Assembly: GCF_002101965.1 (NCBI RefSeq)
Contig: NZ_LQQA01000035.1
Span: 1 to 64,000 of the forward strand
Direction of reading: 5' to 3'
Length of the DNA stretch: 64,000 bases
Origin: Mycolicibacterium wolinskyi
GTDB taxonomy: Bacteria > Actinomycetota > Actinomycetes > Mycobacteriales > Mycobacteriaceae
Positions within the stretch are counted from its first letter, which is position 1. Every line of letters begins with the position of its first letter. This document shows, one piece after another, positions 1 through 8,088 of the stretch. The notes beneath the pieces were generated by a model. The model ran no database searches and had not been told where the DNA came from. It saw nothing but the letters and a program-made list of their open reading frames with translations. The translations under genes and the position numbers were made by a program.

Positions 1-182
1 GGCGGGCGGATTACCGCCCCGCCCGCCGACGGTGGATTGAGGGCGACCGCCGGGCTCTCGTGCATCGGAGGAAGAAGCAAGGCGGCCCCACCGAGGCCAA
101 CAGCCACAAAAACGGTGGCGAGGACTTTCTTTACTTGCTTCTGGTCTCCGAACGCCCCGATCGGCAGGACGGCTTTCGGCAT
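1..182 (-). CDS. Partial small secreted or membrane-anchored hypothetical protein
   Basis: A frame opens at an ATG at 182 on the minus strand and runs off the left edge of the window without a stop. The 60 visible residues have a short polar start with a basic patch (QKQVKK, residues 14-19), then a hydrophobic segment at about 20-37 that fits a signal peptide or single anchor, then a Pro/Ala-rich stretch. A purine-rich AGAAGAGAG lies about 8 bases upstream of the ATG. I do not recognise the family. The C-terminus lies outside the window, so function cannot be judged. The basic-hydrophobic-proline order is typical of mycobacterial exported proteins, but this is inference. Confidence 0.55.
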   Translation of the reverse strand, partial: MPKAVLPIGAFGDQKQVKKVLATVFVAVGLGGAALLLPPMHESPAVALNPPSAGGAVIRP

Positions 183-642
183 GGTTCAGCTCTCTTCTGT
201 GGGGTTTGAATTTGTGGATCCGTGTTGGACCGCCCCCCACCACCCCGCTCTCGGCTGAGAACCGGGATGGACTGCGCACTGGCCTGCCGGGTTGGCGCTC
301 GACGCCGACCTGGCGCGTGCAACTCAGCCGAAGTTTGCTAACAACAGCAGCTGCGGCACCGCCGAGAAATCAGCGCGCCGCCGACACATCGCACCCGAAG
401 CAACAACCGCCCCTGTTTGCTTTGATGTGATTTGTGTCACTTTGCCTGGCATTACCGCACAGTCACAGTTAGCGGAGAACTGTATTCGAACATCCCGAAT
501 TCAGCAAAACTCCAGGAAGGGTCGCGTGAACAGCGGCTTGTGTCCGCATGATCCATAGAGAGTTGCCCGTTTGCCGACCGCCCATCGACCACGTAACACT
601 TAGCCCTTGCGCTAACTATTGCAACGGTGAATACTTAGCCTC
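183..642. other. 460-bp divergent intergenic region
   Basis: No convincing gene lies between the minus-strand secreted protein and the plus-strand ArsR gene. Short open frames here are arginine- and proline-rich and have no ribosome site. The region is less GC-rich between about 410 and 640, as expected for a promoter region. It contains one CRP-like site, listed separately. Confidence 0.6.
426..441. promoter_or_regulatory. CRP-like binding site
   Basis: TGTGA-TTTGTG-TCACT matches the TGTGA-N6-TCACA pattern of actinobacterial CRP/Cmr-type regulators at 9 of 10 defined positions. It lies about 245 bp upstream of the left-edge gene and 200 bp upstream of the ArsR gene, so the target is uncertain. 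It was found by eye only. Confidence 0.4.
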
Positions 643-984
643 GTGGCACAGTATTCGGCCGAACTCGACGAGGTCTTCCTCGCTCTGGCTGACCCGACCA
701 GACGGGCGGTGATTCACCAACTCGGGCGCGGACCGGCCAGTGTCGGAGATCTGGCCCGCGAGGCCACGATGACACTCCCCTCGTTCATGAAGCACGTGCG
801 GATGCTCGAGTCGACCGGATTGATCCACACGGCGAAAGCCGGCCGCGTACGCACCTGCCAGCTCAACCAGGAACGGCTAGCGGTCGTCGACGACTGGCTG
901 GCGCAACAGCGGCGCATCTGGGAGGAACGCACCGACCGACTGGAGCAGTTCGTCACTCACCCCAACCAGAAGGACAAGACATGA
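643..984 (+). CDS. ArsR-family winged-helix transcriptional regulator
   Basis: A 113-residue one-domain repressor. It shows the ArsR signature near the start (LALADPTRRAVIHQL, about residues 13-27), a recognition-helix region (LPSFMKHVRMLESTGLI, about 45-61) and a basic wing (TAKAGRVRTCQL). There are no metal-binding cysteines of the classic ArsR kind, so it belongs to the group usually paired with AHSA1/SRPBCC proteins. The start is GTG. Its stop overlaps the next gene's start by 4 bases (ATGA), giving a two-gene operon with the SRPBCC gene. It probably autoregulates the pair; the ligand is unknown. A second such pair lies at 52177-52967. Confidence 0.9.
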   Translation: MAQYSAELDEVFLALADPTRRAVIHQLGRGPASVGDLAREATMTLPSFMKHVRMLESTGLIHTAKAGRVRTCQLNQERLAVVDDWLAQQRRIWEERTDRLEQFVTHPNQKDKT

Positions 985-1451
985 ACCCTGATCTCGACCT
1001 CAGTGTTGAACGGATCATCCGCGCGCCCCGCAAAGCGGTGTGGGAAGCCTGGACCAACCCAGACAACTTGGCGCAGTGGTGGATTCCGGCGCCCACGGTC
1101 TGCCGCGTCGAGCGTTTGGAAGTTCGCCCTGGCGGCGCGTTCGTCACGCGGATGAGTGATGACGGCGGGGAATTTGTGCCACATCTGGATGCGTGCTTTT
1201 TACTCGTAGACGAGTTCGAGCGGTTGGTGTTCACCAACGCCGTTGACAGCGGGTGGCGCCCCGCGAACCCCGCTCCCATCTCGATGACGGCCGAAGTCAC
1301 CATGTACGACCATGCGGACGGCACGGACTACCGCGTCGTCGCACGCCACGGCGACCCAGCGGCCAAGAATCTTCATGTCGAGCTCGGTTTCGTCGAAGGT
1401 TGGGGCACAGTCGCAGATCAACTCGCGAGATTCGCGGAGAGCATCCGGTGA
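981..1451 (+). CDS. SRPBCC (AHSA1/START-like) domain protein
   Basis: A 156-residue protein of the Bet v1-like AHSA1 group. It opens with the typical RIIRAPRKAVWEAWT strand-helix (about residues 11-25) and the QWWIPAPT region (about 35-42). Further strands follow, and a C-terminal amphipathic helix (GWGTVADQLARFAES) closes the hydrophobic pocket. The family binds small hydrophobic ligands or acts on them, and no catalytic residues are defined. It is translationally coupled to the ArsR gene at 643 through an ATGA overlap, so the regulator and the ligand-binding protein are made together. The substrate is unknown. Confidence 0.88.
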   Translation: MNPDLDLSVERIIRAPRKAVWEAWTNPDNLAQWWIPAPTVCRVERLEVRPGGAFVTRMSDDGGEFVPHLDACFLLVDEFERLVFTNAVDSGWRPANPAPISMTAEVTMYDHADGTDYRVVARHGDPAAKNLHVELGFVEGWGTVADQLARFAESIR

Positions 1452-1530
1452 GTCACGCCGGAAGTTGAGCATGTGAGCGTCGGTGTGGGCCTGGTAGCGA
1501 GACACCTGCAGTCCATGTGACGGTACTGGC

Positions 1531-1932
1531 ATGACAATCTTCGTCATCGACGCAGCGGTAGCCATCGACCTCGCCGTCGGCGGCGCGACCATTCCACCGG
1601 AGCACAGTCTGGCCGCTCCCACCCTGCTGCGTTCACAGGCGCTCGCCCTCGTCTACGAATCGGTGCACCGCGGCGAAATCGATGAACGGACGGGTCGGAA
1701 GGTGCTCGACGACATTCGCGGGTTGCGGATCCGGCTTCTCGGCGACCGGGTATTGCAGCACCACGCATGGCAGATAGCCGACAAACTGAACTGGCCGGAC
1801 ACCTATCAGGCCGAGTACATCGCACTGACCCAGCTGCAGGCGGACGCACTCGCCACCGCGGACGAGAAACTCGCCGCCGCAGCACGCACATTCGTTAAAA
1901 CTGTGCCCCCTGCAGAGATTCTGCGGCCGTAG
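1531..1932 (+). CDS. PIN-domain protein, VapC-like, without a visible antitoxin
   Basis: A 133-residue PIN fold. The acidic residues expected for the Mg-dependent RNase site are D7 (FVIDAAVAIDL), E43 (VYESVHRGEI), D90 (NWPDTYQAEY) and D111 (LATADEKLA). Length and spacing fit VapC-type toxins. VapC is normally preceded by an overlapping vapB, but the 79 bp upstream holds no plausible antitoxin and the gene before it is the SRPBCC gene. It may be a solitary domesticated PIN protein or may have lost its partner. It faces the zinc-finger gene at 1950 head to tail-end (convergent). Confidence 0.75.
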   Translation: MTIFVIDAAVAIDLAVGGATIPPEHSLAAPTLLRSQALALVYESVHRGEIDERTGRKVLDDIRGLRIRLLGDRVLQHHAWQIADKLNWPDTYQAEYIALTQLQADALATADEKLAAAARTFVKTVPPAEILRP

Positions 1933-1949
1933 AGTACCCAGTGAACTTC

Positions 1950-2321
1950 TCATGACTCTTTGTCGTCATGGGTGAAGCGTTCCCAGGCGGACTGGCGTGT
2001 CACGCCCAACGCCGCGGCGATCCGAGACCACGCCACTCCGCGCTGCCGAAGCTCGCTCACACGGGCGCGCAGATCTGCCTCGACATTGGCTGTCGTTGCT
2101 GCCACCCGGGGAATCTCGTCCAGCAATTCGTCGTCTGAGTACTCCTCGCGATCCTTCAGCGGAGGCATGTCTTCATCGCGCCGATCCTCCAGGATTGCAA
2201 CGCATTTGAATACGCAATCGCCGCAGATATACACGCCCAGACCACTGATCAGCTTGTCGACCTGACGTGATTCACGTCCGCAGAACGAGCAGTACATCAC
2301 TGCCGACACGGCTTTTCCCAT
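1950..2321 (-). CDS. ClpX-type C4 zinc finger protein with C-terminal helix-turn-helix
   Basis: A 123-residue protein. A zinc-finger of the ClpX N-terminal type (CSFCGRES, then CGDCVFKC) occupies about residues 11-41. An acidic linker follows, then a C-terminal helix-turn-helix-like segment (GVAWSRIAAALGVTRQSAWERF). The ATPase part of ClpX is absent, so this is not a protease chaperone. A DNA- or partner-binding regulator is likely. The ATG at 2321 is preceded by a weak GATGAGGAC; a GTG at 2306 is possible. Twin palindromic operators begin only 22 bp upstream, which suggests autoregulation, but this is untested. It lies downstream of, and in the same direction as, the mraY paralogue. Confidence 0.75.
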   Translation of the reverse strand: MGKAVSAVMYCSFCGRESRQVDKLISGLGVYICGDCVFKCVAILEDRRDEDMPPLKDREEYSDDELLDEIPRVAATTANVEADLRARVSELRQRGVAWSRIAAALGVTRQSAWERFTHDDKES

Positions 2322-2342
2322 GTCCTCATCCCCCTACCAGAG

Positions 2343-2393
2343 TGTCAGGCCTGCCCTGACGCGATGTTGTCAGGGTATACCTGACAACATCGC
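2343..2393. promoter_or_regulatory. Twin palindromic operators upstream of the zinc-finger/HTH gene
   Basis: Two copies of TGTCAGG-N5-CCTGACA. The first (2343-2361, centre 2352) ends CCTGACG. The second (2368-2386, centre 2377) is perfect and extends to 14-bp arms at 2361-2374 and 2380-2393 around GTATA. The centres are 25 bp apart. The position directly upstream of the start at 2321 fits a repressor site. The second copy could also act as a hairpin in RNA. Confidence 0.6.
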
Positions 2394-2476
2394 GCATCAA
2401 GTAGCACAGCCCGTGAACATCGAATACACCGAAGAGCAACCCCTGTGCGGGCGAGATTCCGAGCTGAGCCGGTTGC

Positions 2477-3556
2477 TCAGGCTCCGACGGCTGCCAACCA
2501 GTCGCTGTAGAAGAGTGCGACACCGAGGCCGCACGCGATGGCGGTAACGAGCCAGAATCGAATGGTCAGTGTGCTCTCTGGCCAACCCATCAGCTCGAAG
2601 TGGTGATGGAGCGGGGTCATGCGAAACACCCGCCGGCCGGTGGTGCGGAACGCTGCGACCTGGACGACGACTGAGGTCACCTCGGCCACGAACAATGCGC
2701 CGAGGATGATGGCCAGGATCTCGGTGCGACTGGTCACCGAGAGGCCGGCGATGATGCCTCCCAATGCCAGTGAACCCGTGTCGCCCATGATGATCTTGGC
2801 GGGTGCGGCGTTCCACCAAAGGAATCCGATGCAGGCGCCGGCGGTCGCGGCCGCGACGAGCGCCAGATCGAGCGGATCACGGACGAGGTAGCAACCGGGG
2901 CCTGGCGTGACCGAACATTGGTTTCGGAACTGCCAGAAGGTGATGAGCACGTAAGCAGCCGTCACCATCGACATGGCACCTGCGGCGAGCCCGTCCAAGC
3001 CGTCGGTGAGGTTGACGGCATTGGACCAAGCAGAGACGACGACGATGCAGAACAGCACGAACACCACGGGCGTCAGCGTGAACACGGCGATGTCGCGGAC
3101 ATAGGAAAGCTCGACGCTTCCCGGCGTGAGACCGTCGGTGTTGCGGAACTGCAGCGCGAGCACACCGAAGAGGACCGCTGCGATCAGTTGCCCAGCGCTC
3201 TTGGCCCTCTTGTTCAAGCCGAGATTCCGTGAGCGCCGCAACTTGACGTAATCGTCGGTAAAGCCGACCGCGCCCAGCGCGGTGGCCAGCCCGAGGACGA
3301 GCAGCCCAGACGCCGACGGGCCTGCGCCACCGAACGCGAGCCCGATCAGATTCGTGCTCAGATAGCTTGCCCAGATCGCGGTGAGGATCGAAAGGCCGCC
3401 CATCGTGGGCGTTCCGCGCTTGCGCTGGTGACTCTCTGGGGCTTCGTCACGGATTTCCTGGCCCAATCCCAAACGGGTGAACATCCGGATCAACAAAGGG
3501 GTCAGTACAAGCACGACCGCCAAGGCCAGCCCTGCGGCGATGAGTATCAGTGTCAC
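2477..3556 (-). CDS. mraY: Phospho-N-acetylmuramoyl-pentapeptide transferase paralogue (MraY family)
   Basis: An integral membrane enzyme of about 359 residues. MraY transfers phospho-MurNAc-pentapeptide to polyprenyl phosphate to make lipid I. The catalytic signatures are intact: the DD pair in GFTDDYVKLRR, NLTDGLDGLA, the GDTGSLALGG magnesium/aspartate loop and the PLHHHFE triple-histidine motif. Ten hydrophobic segments are visible. GTG at 3556 gives the N-terminus that aligns with other mycobacterial MraY proteins; an ATG at 3583 would add nine basic residues. The usual neighbours (murE, murF, murD, ftsW) are absent, so this is probably a second copy outside the division cluster. It follows the TetR gene in the same direction after 164 bp. 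Confidence 0.92.
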   Translation of the reverse strand: MTLILIAAGLALAVVLVLTPLLIRMFTRLGLGQEIRDEAPESHQRKRGTPTMGGLSILTAIWASYLSTNLIGLAFGGAGPSASGLLVLGLATALGAVGFTDDYVKLRRSRNLGLNKRAKSAGQLIAAVLFGVLALQFRNTDGLTPGSVELSYVRDIAVFTLTPVVFVLFCIVVVSAWSNAVNLTDGLDGLAAGAMSMVTAAYVLITFWQFRNQCSVTPGPGCYLVRDPLDLALVAAATAGACIGFLWWNAAPAKIIMGDTGSLALGGIIAGLSVTSRTEILAIILGALFVAEVTSVVVQVAAFRTTGRRVFRMTPLHHHFELMGWPESTLTIRFWLVTAIACGLGVALFYSDWLAAVGA

Positions 3557-3720
3557 AGATCCGCGCCGCCTGATGTCGTGCAATTAAGCCGACGGCAGCT
3601 ACGCCGCATCTGATTCCCCCACCGGGCCAGTATGGCGGAACGCCCCTATCCCACTGACAACGGCCTCTCAGCGATGACCCGAGAATTCTCCGCGGCTGGA
3701 GCGCTTCCATGTCACGTGCC

Positions 3721-4341
3721 TCACCGCTTTCTGGGCCGCCGCGCCGGCTCGAATGGAGCGAGGAGGAATTCGTCGACGAACCTGGCGAACGTGTCGTCGA
3801 CGTGTGCGGGGTCGTCGGCGGTGAAGTACTCGATGATGAATCCCTGGAAGGCCGCGAGTGCTATGCGTGAGCGAGTTTCGGCCACATGGGTGGGCATGCC
3901 GAGCGCTTCGAGGCGGGCTTGCGAATTGCGGGTGAGCAACGACAGGGTGTCCCAGGTGTATTCGCGATAGGGGCTGTCGACGCCGCAGGCGGCACCGAAA
4001 ACTTGCAGGACAACACGTAGGTTGTCGCGGCGCTCACCACGGGTGCAGGCGTGCCAGTCGTCAAAACACCACTGACGGTGGGCTTCTATGGAGGCCGGCA
4101 GTTCCAGATCGTCGGTCTCGGGTATCGCTGCCCGCTGCTGGCGAACCATCACCTCGAGAATCAATTGCTCCTTGCTTCCGAAGTAGTACACGAGCATGCG
4201 TGCGCTGGTACCCATTTCAGCGGCCAGCGTTCGTAGTGAGGTGTCGATGACGCCGGTGCGCGCGAGAACGACGCCCGCGGCGGCGAGCAGTTCTTCACGT
4301 TTGGCATGGTCGATCGGACGTGGCACGCTTGACTGTAACAT
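3721..4341 (-). CDS. TetR-family transcriptional regulator
   Basis: A 206-residue regulator. The N-terminal TetR helix-turn-helix covers about residues 10-55 (REELLAAAGVVLARTG, then TSLRTLAAEMGTSARMLVYYFGSKEQL), followed by a variable helical ligand domain. I chose the ATG at 4341 because upstream residues of the open frame run into the opposite promoter and do not look like TetR. It is divergent from the Emb-family gene, with a 55-bp gap that contains ATTGG-TTGT-CCAAT. The mraY paralogue follows it. It is the best candidate to control both envelope genes, but its ligand is unknown. Confidence 0.85.
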   Translation of the reverse strand: MLQSSVPRPIDHAKREELLAAAGVVLARTGVIDTSLRTLAAEMGTSARMLVYYFGSKEQLILEVMVRQQRAAIPETDDLELPASIEAHRQWCFDDWHACTRGERRDNLRVVLQVFGAACGVDSPYREYTWDTLSLLTRNSQARLEALGMPTHVAETRSRIALAAFQGFIIEYFTADDPAHVDDTFARFVDEFLLAPFEPARRPRKR

Positions 4342-4352
4342 CTGCTTCAGAT

Positions 4353-4366
4353 ATTGGTTGTCCAAT
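4353..4366. promoter_or_regulatory. Possible TetR operator between tetR and emb
   Basis: ATTGG-TTGT-CCAAT is a perfect 5-bp inverted repeat in the 55-bp divergent gap, 12 bp from the tetR start. The arms are short and the call rests mainly on position. Confidence 0.3.
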
Positions 4367-4396
4367 GGGAGGGAACATAATTCAGGCTGCTGCGCG

Positions 4397-7300
4397 GTGA
4401 CGGCAGTCAGCGACACCCTTGCTGATGGCGAAACGATCAATAGCGACGACGCCCGCAGCGCACAGCGCCGCGGCGTGCGGTTGGCGCGCTGGGTTGCGAT
4501 CGTCGCAGGATTTGCCGGGTTCGTCGCCAGTGCGTTGATCCCTGTTCTGCCTGTCGTTCAGACGACTGCGACGTTGAATTGGCCGCAGCAGGGGCAATTG
4601 AGCAGCGTGACGGCACCGTTGATCACGCTGACTCCATTGTCGCTGAGCATGTCGATCCCATGTGAGGTTGTCGACGCCATGCCCCGATCCGGCGGACTGG
4701 TGACCGGCACCGCACCGGAGGCCGGCAAGCAGGCAACTCTCAACGGCCTGTTCGTGACGGTGACCGAACAACGAGTTGACGTGATCGTGCGCAATGTGGC
4801 CGTGCTGAGCGTGCCGCGGTCGCGCATGGCCGAGCCGGGGTGTCAACGCCTCGAGGTGTCGTCGTCAGAGGCAGGCACATTCGCCGCGGTCGTCGGTCTC
4901 ACCGATCCCGGCGCAGACACTCCGCTGCGCGGGTTCGCCGATCCGAACCTGCGGCCACAGATCGTCGGTATCTTCACCGATCTGACCGGTCCTGCCCCGC
5001 CGGGCCTGTCGGTGTCCGCGGCTATCGATACCCGCTACACCAGTTCGCCGACGCCGCTCAAGCTCCTCGCAATGGTGGTCGGGATTGCCGCTACGGCGTT
5101 GGCCTTACTGGCATTGTGGCGCCTGGACCGCCTCGACGGGCACCGCGCACGCCAGCCGATCCCGACGCGCTGGCGGACATTCACCGCCGTCGACGCGACC
5201 GTCATCGTCGTGTCGGTGGCATGGTTCGTCACCGGCGCCGGATCCTCCGACGATGGTTATCAGTTCGAAATGGCCAATGTCTCAGGGCATGCCGGCTACA
5301 TGTCCAACTACTTCCGATGGTTCGGCAGCCCCGAAGATCCGTTCGGCTGGTACTACCACCTGATCGCCACGATGACCCACGTCAGCCAGGCCAGCGTGTG
5401 GCTTCGGCTACCCGATCTGGTATGCATGCTCGTCTGTTGGCTGCTGCTGTCACGAGAAGTGTTGCCTCGCTTGGGCCCAGCGGTCACCAACAACAGAGCC
5501 GCGGTGTGGGCGGCCGCGCTGGTCCTGATCGCGGCGTGGATGCCGTTCAACAACGGGCTGCGCCCCGAAGGGCAGATCGCCACCGGTGCACTCATCACCT
5601 ACGTGTTGATCGAACGCGCCATCATCTCCAGCCGCGTCACCCCCGCCGCGTTGGCCGTCGTCGTCGCGGCGTTCACATTGGGAATCCAACCGACCGGTTT
5701 GATCGCCGTGGCCGCCCTGCTGGCCGGCGGCCGCCCCGTGCTACGTGTCATTGTCAAACGGGCGCGCGCGGTGGGGATCTGGCCGATCCTGCTGCCGATA
5801 GCCGCGGCCGGGTTCGTGGTGTTGACGGTGATCTTCGCCGACCAGACTTTCGCCACTGTGCTGGAAGCTACCCGGGTGCGGACCGCTATCGGGCCCAGCC
5901 AACCCTGGTACACCGAGAACCTTCGCTACTTCTATCTGATCCTGCCCACCACCGACGCCGCACTGTCGCGACGGTTCGGGATTCTGATCACGATGGCATG
6001 CCTACTGCCGTCGATGCTTCTCATGTTGCGCCACAAGCGGATACCCGGTGTCGCGCGCGGACCGGCGTGGAGATTGATGGGCACCATCCTCGCGACCATC
6101 TTCCTGCTCACCTTCACCCCCACCAAGTGGATTCACCACTTCGGCCTGTTCGCCGCTGTCGGTGCTGCCATGGCCGCATTGGCCACCGTCCTGATGGCGT
6201 CGACGGTCCTGCGCTCACAACGCAACCGGCTGGCGTTCCTGGCCACCGTATTGTTCGTCGTGGCGCTGTGTTTCGCCTCCACCAACGGTTATTGGTACGT
6301 CTCCAGCTACGGGGTGCCGTTCAACAACAGCAGCCCCCATTGGGGACCCATCACCGTCAGCGGCATCGCGTTCGTCGCGTGCCTGCTCACCGCCGCATAC
6401 GCCGGATGGCTCCACCTCACCGCCTCCCGGCGTCCCGAATCTCGACTCAGCCGTGCCCTGACCGCCGCCCCCATCCCGTGGGCGGCAGCGCTCATGGTCG
6501 TTGTGGGCCTGGGATCCATGCTCACCGGTGCGGTCCGCCAATACCCGTCGTATTCCAACGGATGGGCCAACCTGCGCGCGCTTGCCGGCGGCTGCAGCTT
6601 GTCCGACGACGTTCTCGTCGAGCCCGACCCCAACCACGGCTTCCTTACGGCGCTGCGCAACCCGGTGGAACCGCTCGGGCCGCTCGGCGGGACACGGCCG
6701 ATCGGGTTTCACCCCAATGGAATCCCCACACACACGCTGGCCGAGGCGATCTGGCAGAGCAGCCCGAAACACGGAACCGACCACGACTGGGACACCCCCA
6801 CCGCCCTCGACCGGCCCGGCGTCAACGGTTCAAGCGTTCCGCTGCCCTACGGCCTCGACCCCGCCCGCGTGCCGGTGGCCGGCAGCTTTACCGCCGGCGC
6901 CCAACAGACCGCCACCGCGGTATCGGCATGGTACGAGCTGCCGCCCGCCGACTCTGCCCACCCACTTGTCGTGATCACCGCGGCGGGCACCATCACCGGA
7001 GACAACGCGCAGTCCGGACACGCCGATGCCGAGACGGTCGCCCTGGAATACGCCACACCGGGTCCCGACGGCGTACCCCAGACCGCCGGTCGGCTCACCC
7101 CCTACGACATCGGACCCCAACCCGCTTGGCGCAACTTACGATTCCCACGAACCGACATTCCCGATGACGCGCGGTACGTGCGGATCCTGGCCGACGACCG
7201 ATCACTCGACCCCGGTGACTGGGTTGCGTTCACCCCGCCGCGCGTCCCCGAGTTGCGTTCCCTTCAGGAGTTTCTCGGCAGTCAGCAGCCGATCCTGCTC

Positions 7301-7639
7301 GACTGGGCCGTCGGCCTGGTGTTTCCCTGCCAGCAACCGATGCTCCACGCCAATGGCGTCACCCAGGTCCCCCACTACCGCATCTCACCGGACTATCCAG
7401 CCAAGATCGAGATGCCCGACACCTGGCAATCCGGTGAGAACGGCGGGCCGATCGGCATAACCGACCTGCTGCTGCGCGCACACGTCATGCCCACCTACCT
7501 CAACCGAGACTGGGGCCGTGACTGGGGATCACTCCGTCGCTTCGACACCATCGTCGACGCTCCCGAAGGGCAGCTCGACCTCGCCACCTCTACCCGCAGT
7601 GGGCTGTGGAGCCCCGGCCACATCCGCATCGGCCCCTGA
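4397..7639 (+). CDS. Orphan arabinosyltransferase of the EmbA/B/C family, EmbB-like
   Basis: About 1080 residues, the usual Emb length. The protein has an N-terminal transmembrane segment, a periplasmic domain, a GT-C multi-span core with the catalytic DDGY at about 285-288, and a long C-terminal periplasmic carbohydrate-binding part (about 700-1080). Emb proteins transfer arabinofuranose from decaprenyl-phosphoryl-arabinose to arabinogalactan or lipoarabinomannan. FRWFGSPEDPFGWYY and LLLSREVLPRLGPAV resemble EmbB more than EmbA or EmbC. M292 matches the ethambutol-resistance Met306 of M. tuberculosis EmbB, but the residues just before it are Q289, F290 and E291. The neighbours are not embC or embA, so this is an extra stand-alone copy. 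The GTG at 4397 has no clear ribosome site. Confidence 0.9.
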   Translation: MTAVSDTLADGETINSDDARSAQRRGVRLARWVAIVAGFAGFVASALIPVLPVVQTTATLNWPQQGQLSSVTAPLITLTPLSLSMSIPCEVVDAMPRSGGLVTGTAPEAGKQATLNGLFVTVTEQRVDVIVRNVAVLSVPRSRMAEPGCQRLEVSSSEAGTFAAVVGLTDPGADTPLRGFADPNLRPQIVGIFTDLTGPAPPGLSVSAAIDTRYTSSPTPLKLLAMVVGIAATALALLALWRLDRLDGHRARQPIPTRWRTFTAVDATVIVVSVAWFVTGAGSSDDGYQFEMANVSGHAGYMSNYFRWFGSPEDPFGWYYHLIATMTHVSQASVWLRLPDLVCMLVCWLLLSREVLPRLGPAVTNNRAAVWAAALVLIAAWMPFNNGLRPEGQIATGALITYVLIERAIISSRVTPAALAVVVAAFTLGIQPTGLIAVAALLAGGRPVLRVIVKRARAVGIWPILLPIAAAGFVVLTVIFADQTFATVLEATRVRTAIGPSQPWYTENLRYFYLILPTTDAALSRRFGILITMACLLPSMLLMLRHKRIPGVARGPAWRLMGTILATIFLLTFTPTKWIHHFGLFAAVGAAMAALATVLMASTVLRSQRNRLAFLATVLFVVALCFASTNGYWYVSSYGVPFNNSSPHWGPITVSGIAFVACLLTAAYAGWLHLTASRRPESRLSRALTAAPIPWAAALMVVVGLGSMLTGAVRQYPSYSNGWANLRALAGGCSLSDDVLVEPDPNHGFLTALRNPVEPLGPLGGTRPIGFHPNGIPTHTLAEAIWQSSPKHGTDHDWDTPTALDRPGVNGSSVPLPYGLDPARVPVAGSFTAGAQQTATAVSAWYELPPADSAHPLVVITAAGTITGDNAQSGHADAETVALEYATPGPDGVPQTAGRLTPYDIGPQPAWRNLRFPRTDIPDDARYVRILADDRSLDPGDWVAFTPPRVPELRSLQEFLGSQQPILLDWAVGLVFPCQQPMLHANGVTQVPHYRISPDYPAKIEMPDTWQSGENGGPIGITDLLLRAHVMPTYLNRDWGRDWGSLRRFDTIVDAPEGQLDLATSTRSGLWSPGHIRIGP

Positions 7640-7704
7640 CCGGCGATTGCGCTGTCTCGGTTGCGCGGCGATGAGTCACGGTGCGCAGCGGAGTCTAAAC
7701 AGGC

Positions 7705-8088
7705 ATGACGATCACAACGAGAGTGCTGAGTGTGTCGGTTCCGGTGTCTGATCAGGACGCCGCACTGAAGTTCTACACCGAGGTGCTGGGATTCGAGCTC
7801 CGCACCGACGTGGAGGTGTGGCCGGGTGCGCGCATGGTCGAGGTCGTGCCGCCGGGCACGAATGTCTCCCTGGTCCTCCTGCCGCCCGACAGCCAGATCC
7901 CTATCGCGATCCGGATGGGCACACCCGATGCACAACAAGCCCACGACACAGTTCGCGAAGCCGGAGTGACCCTGCACAACCCGGAGCTCGTCCGAATCGA
8001 AGGAATACCGGCGATGTTCTCCTTCACCGACCCCGACGGCAACGGCTTGGTCTACCTGGAGGACACGAAAGGACCACAATCATCATGA
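7705..8088 (+). CDS. VOC-superfamily (glyoxalase/bleomycin-resistance type) protein
   Basis: A 127-residue single VOC domain with paired beta-alpha-beta-beta-beta halves. It starts with VLSVSVPVSDQDAALKFYTEVLGF (in two parts, about residues 7-30) and ends with FTDPDGNGLVYLED, where the glutamate is a typical metal ligand. The family covers glyoxalase I, ring-cleavage dioxygenases and drug-binding proteins, so the substrate cannot be assigned. The stop overlaps the start of the DUF1905 gene by 4 bases (ATGA), so the two are cotranslated. Confidence 0.88.
   Translation: MTITTRVLSVSVPVSDQDAALKFYTEVLGFELRTDVEVWPGARMVEVVPPGTNVSLVLLPPDSQIPIAIRMGTPDAQQAHDTVREAGVTLHNPELVRIEGIPAMFSFTDPDGNGLVYLEDTKGPQSS

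Noticed and set aside
485..505. A LexA-type (TCGAAC-N4-GTTCGA) box
   Set aside because: Only the left half-site is present; the right half does not match.
4840..7167. A 775-codon frame on the same strand as the Emb gene
   Set aside because: It is extremely arginine-rich and overlaps the true arabinosyltransferase frame, which has complete family motifs. It is a high-GC shadow.
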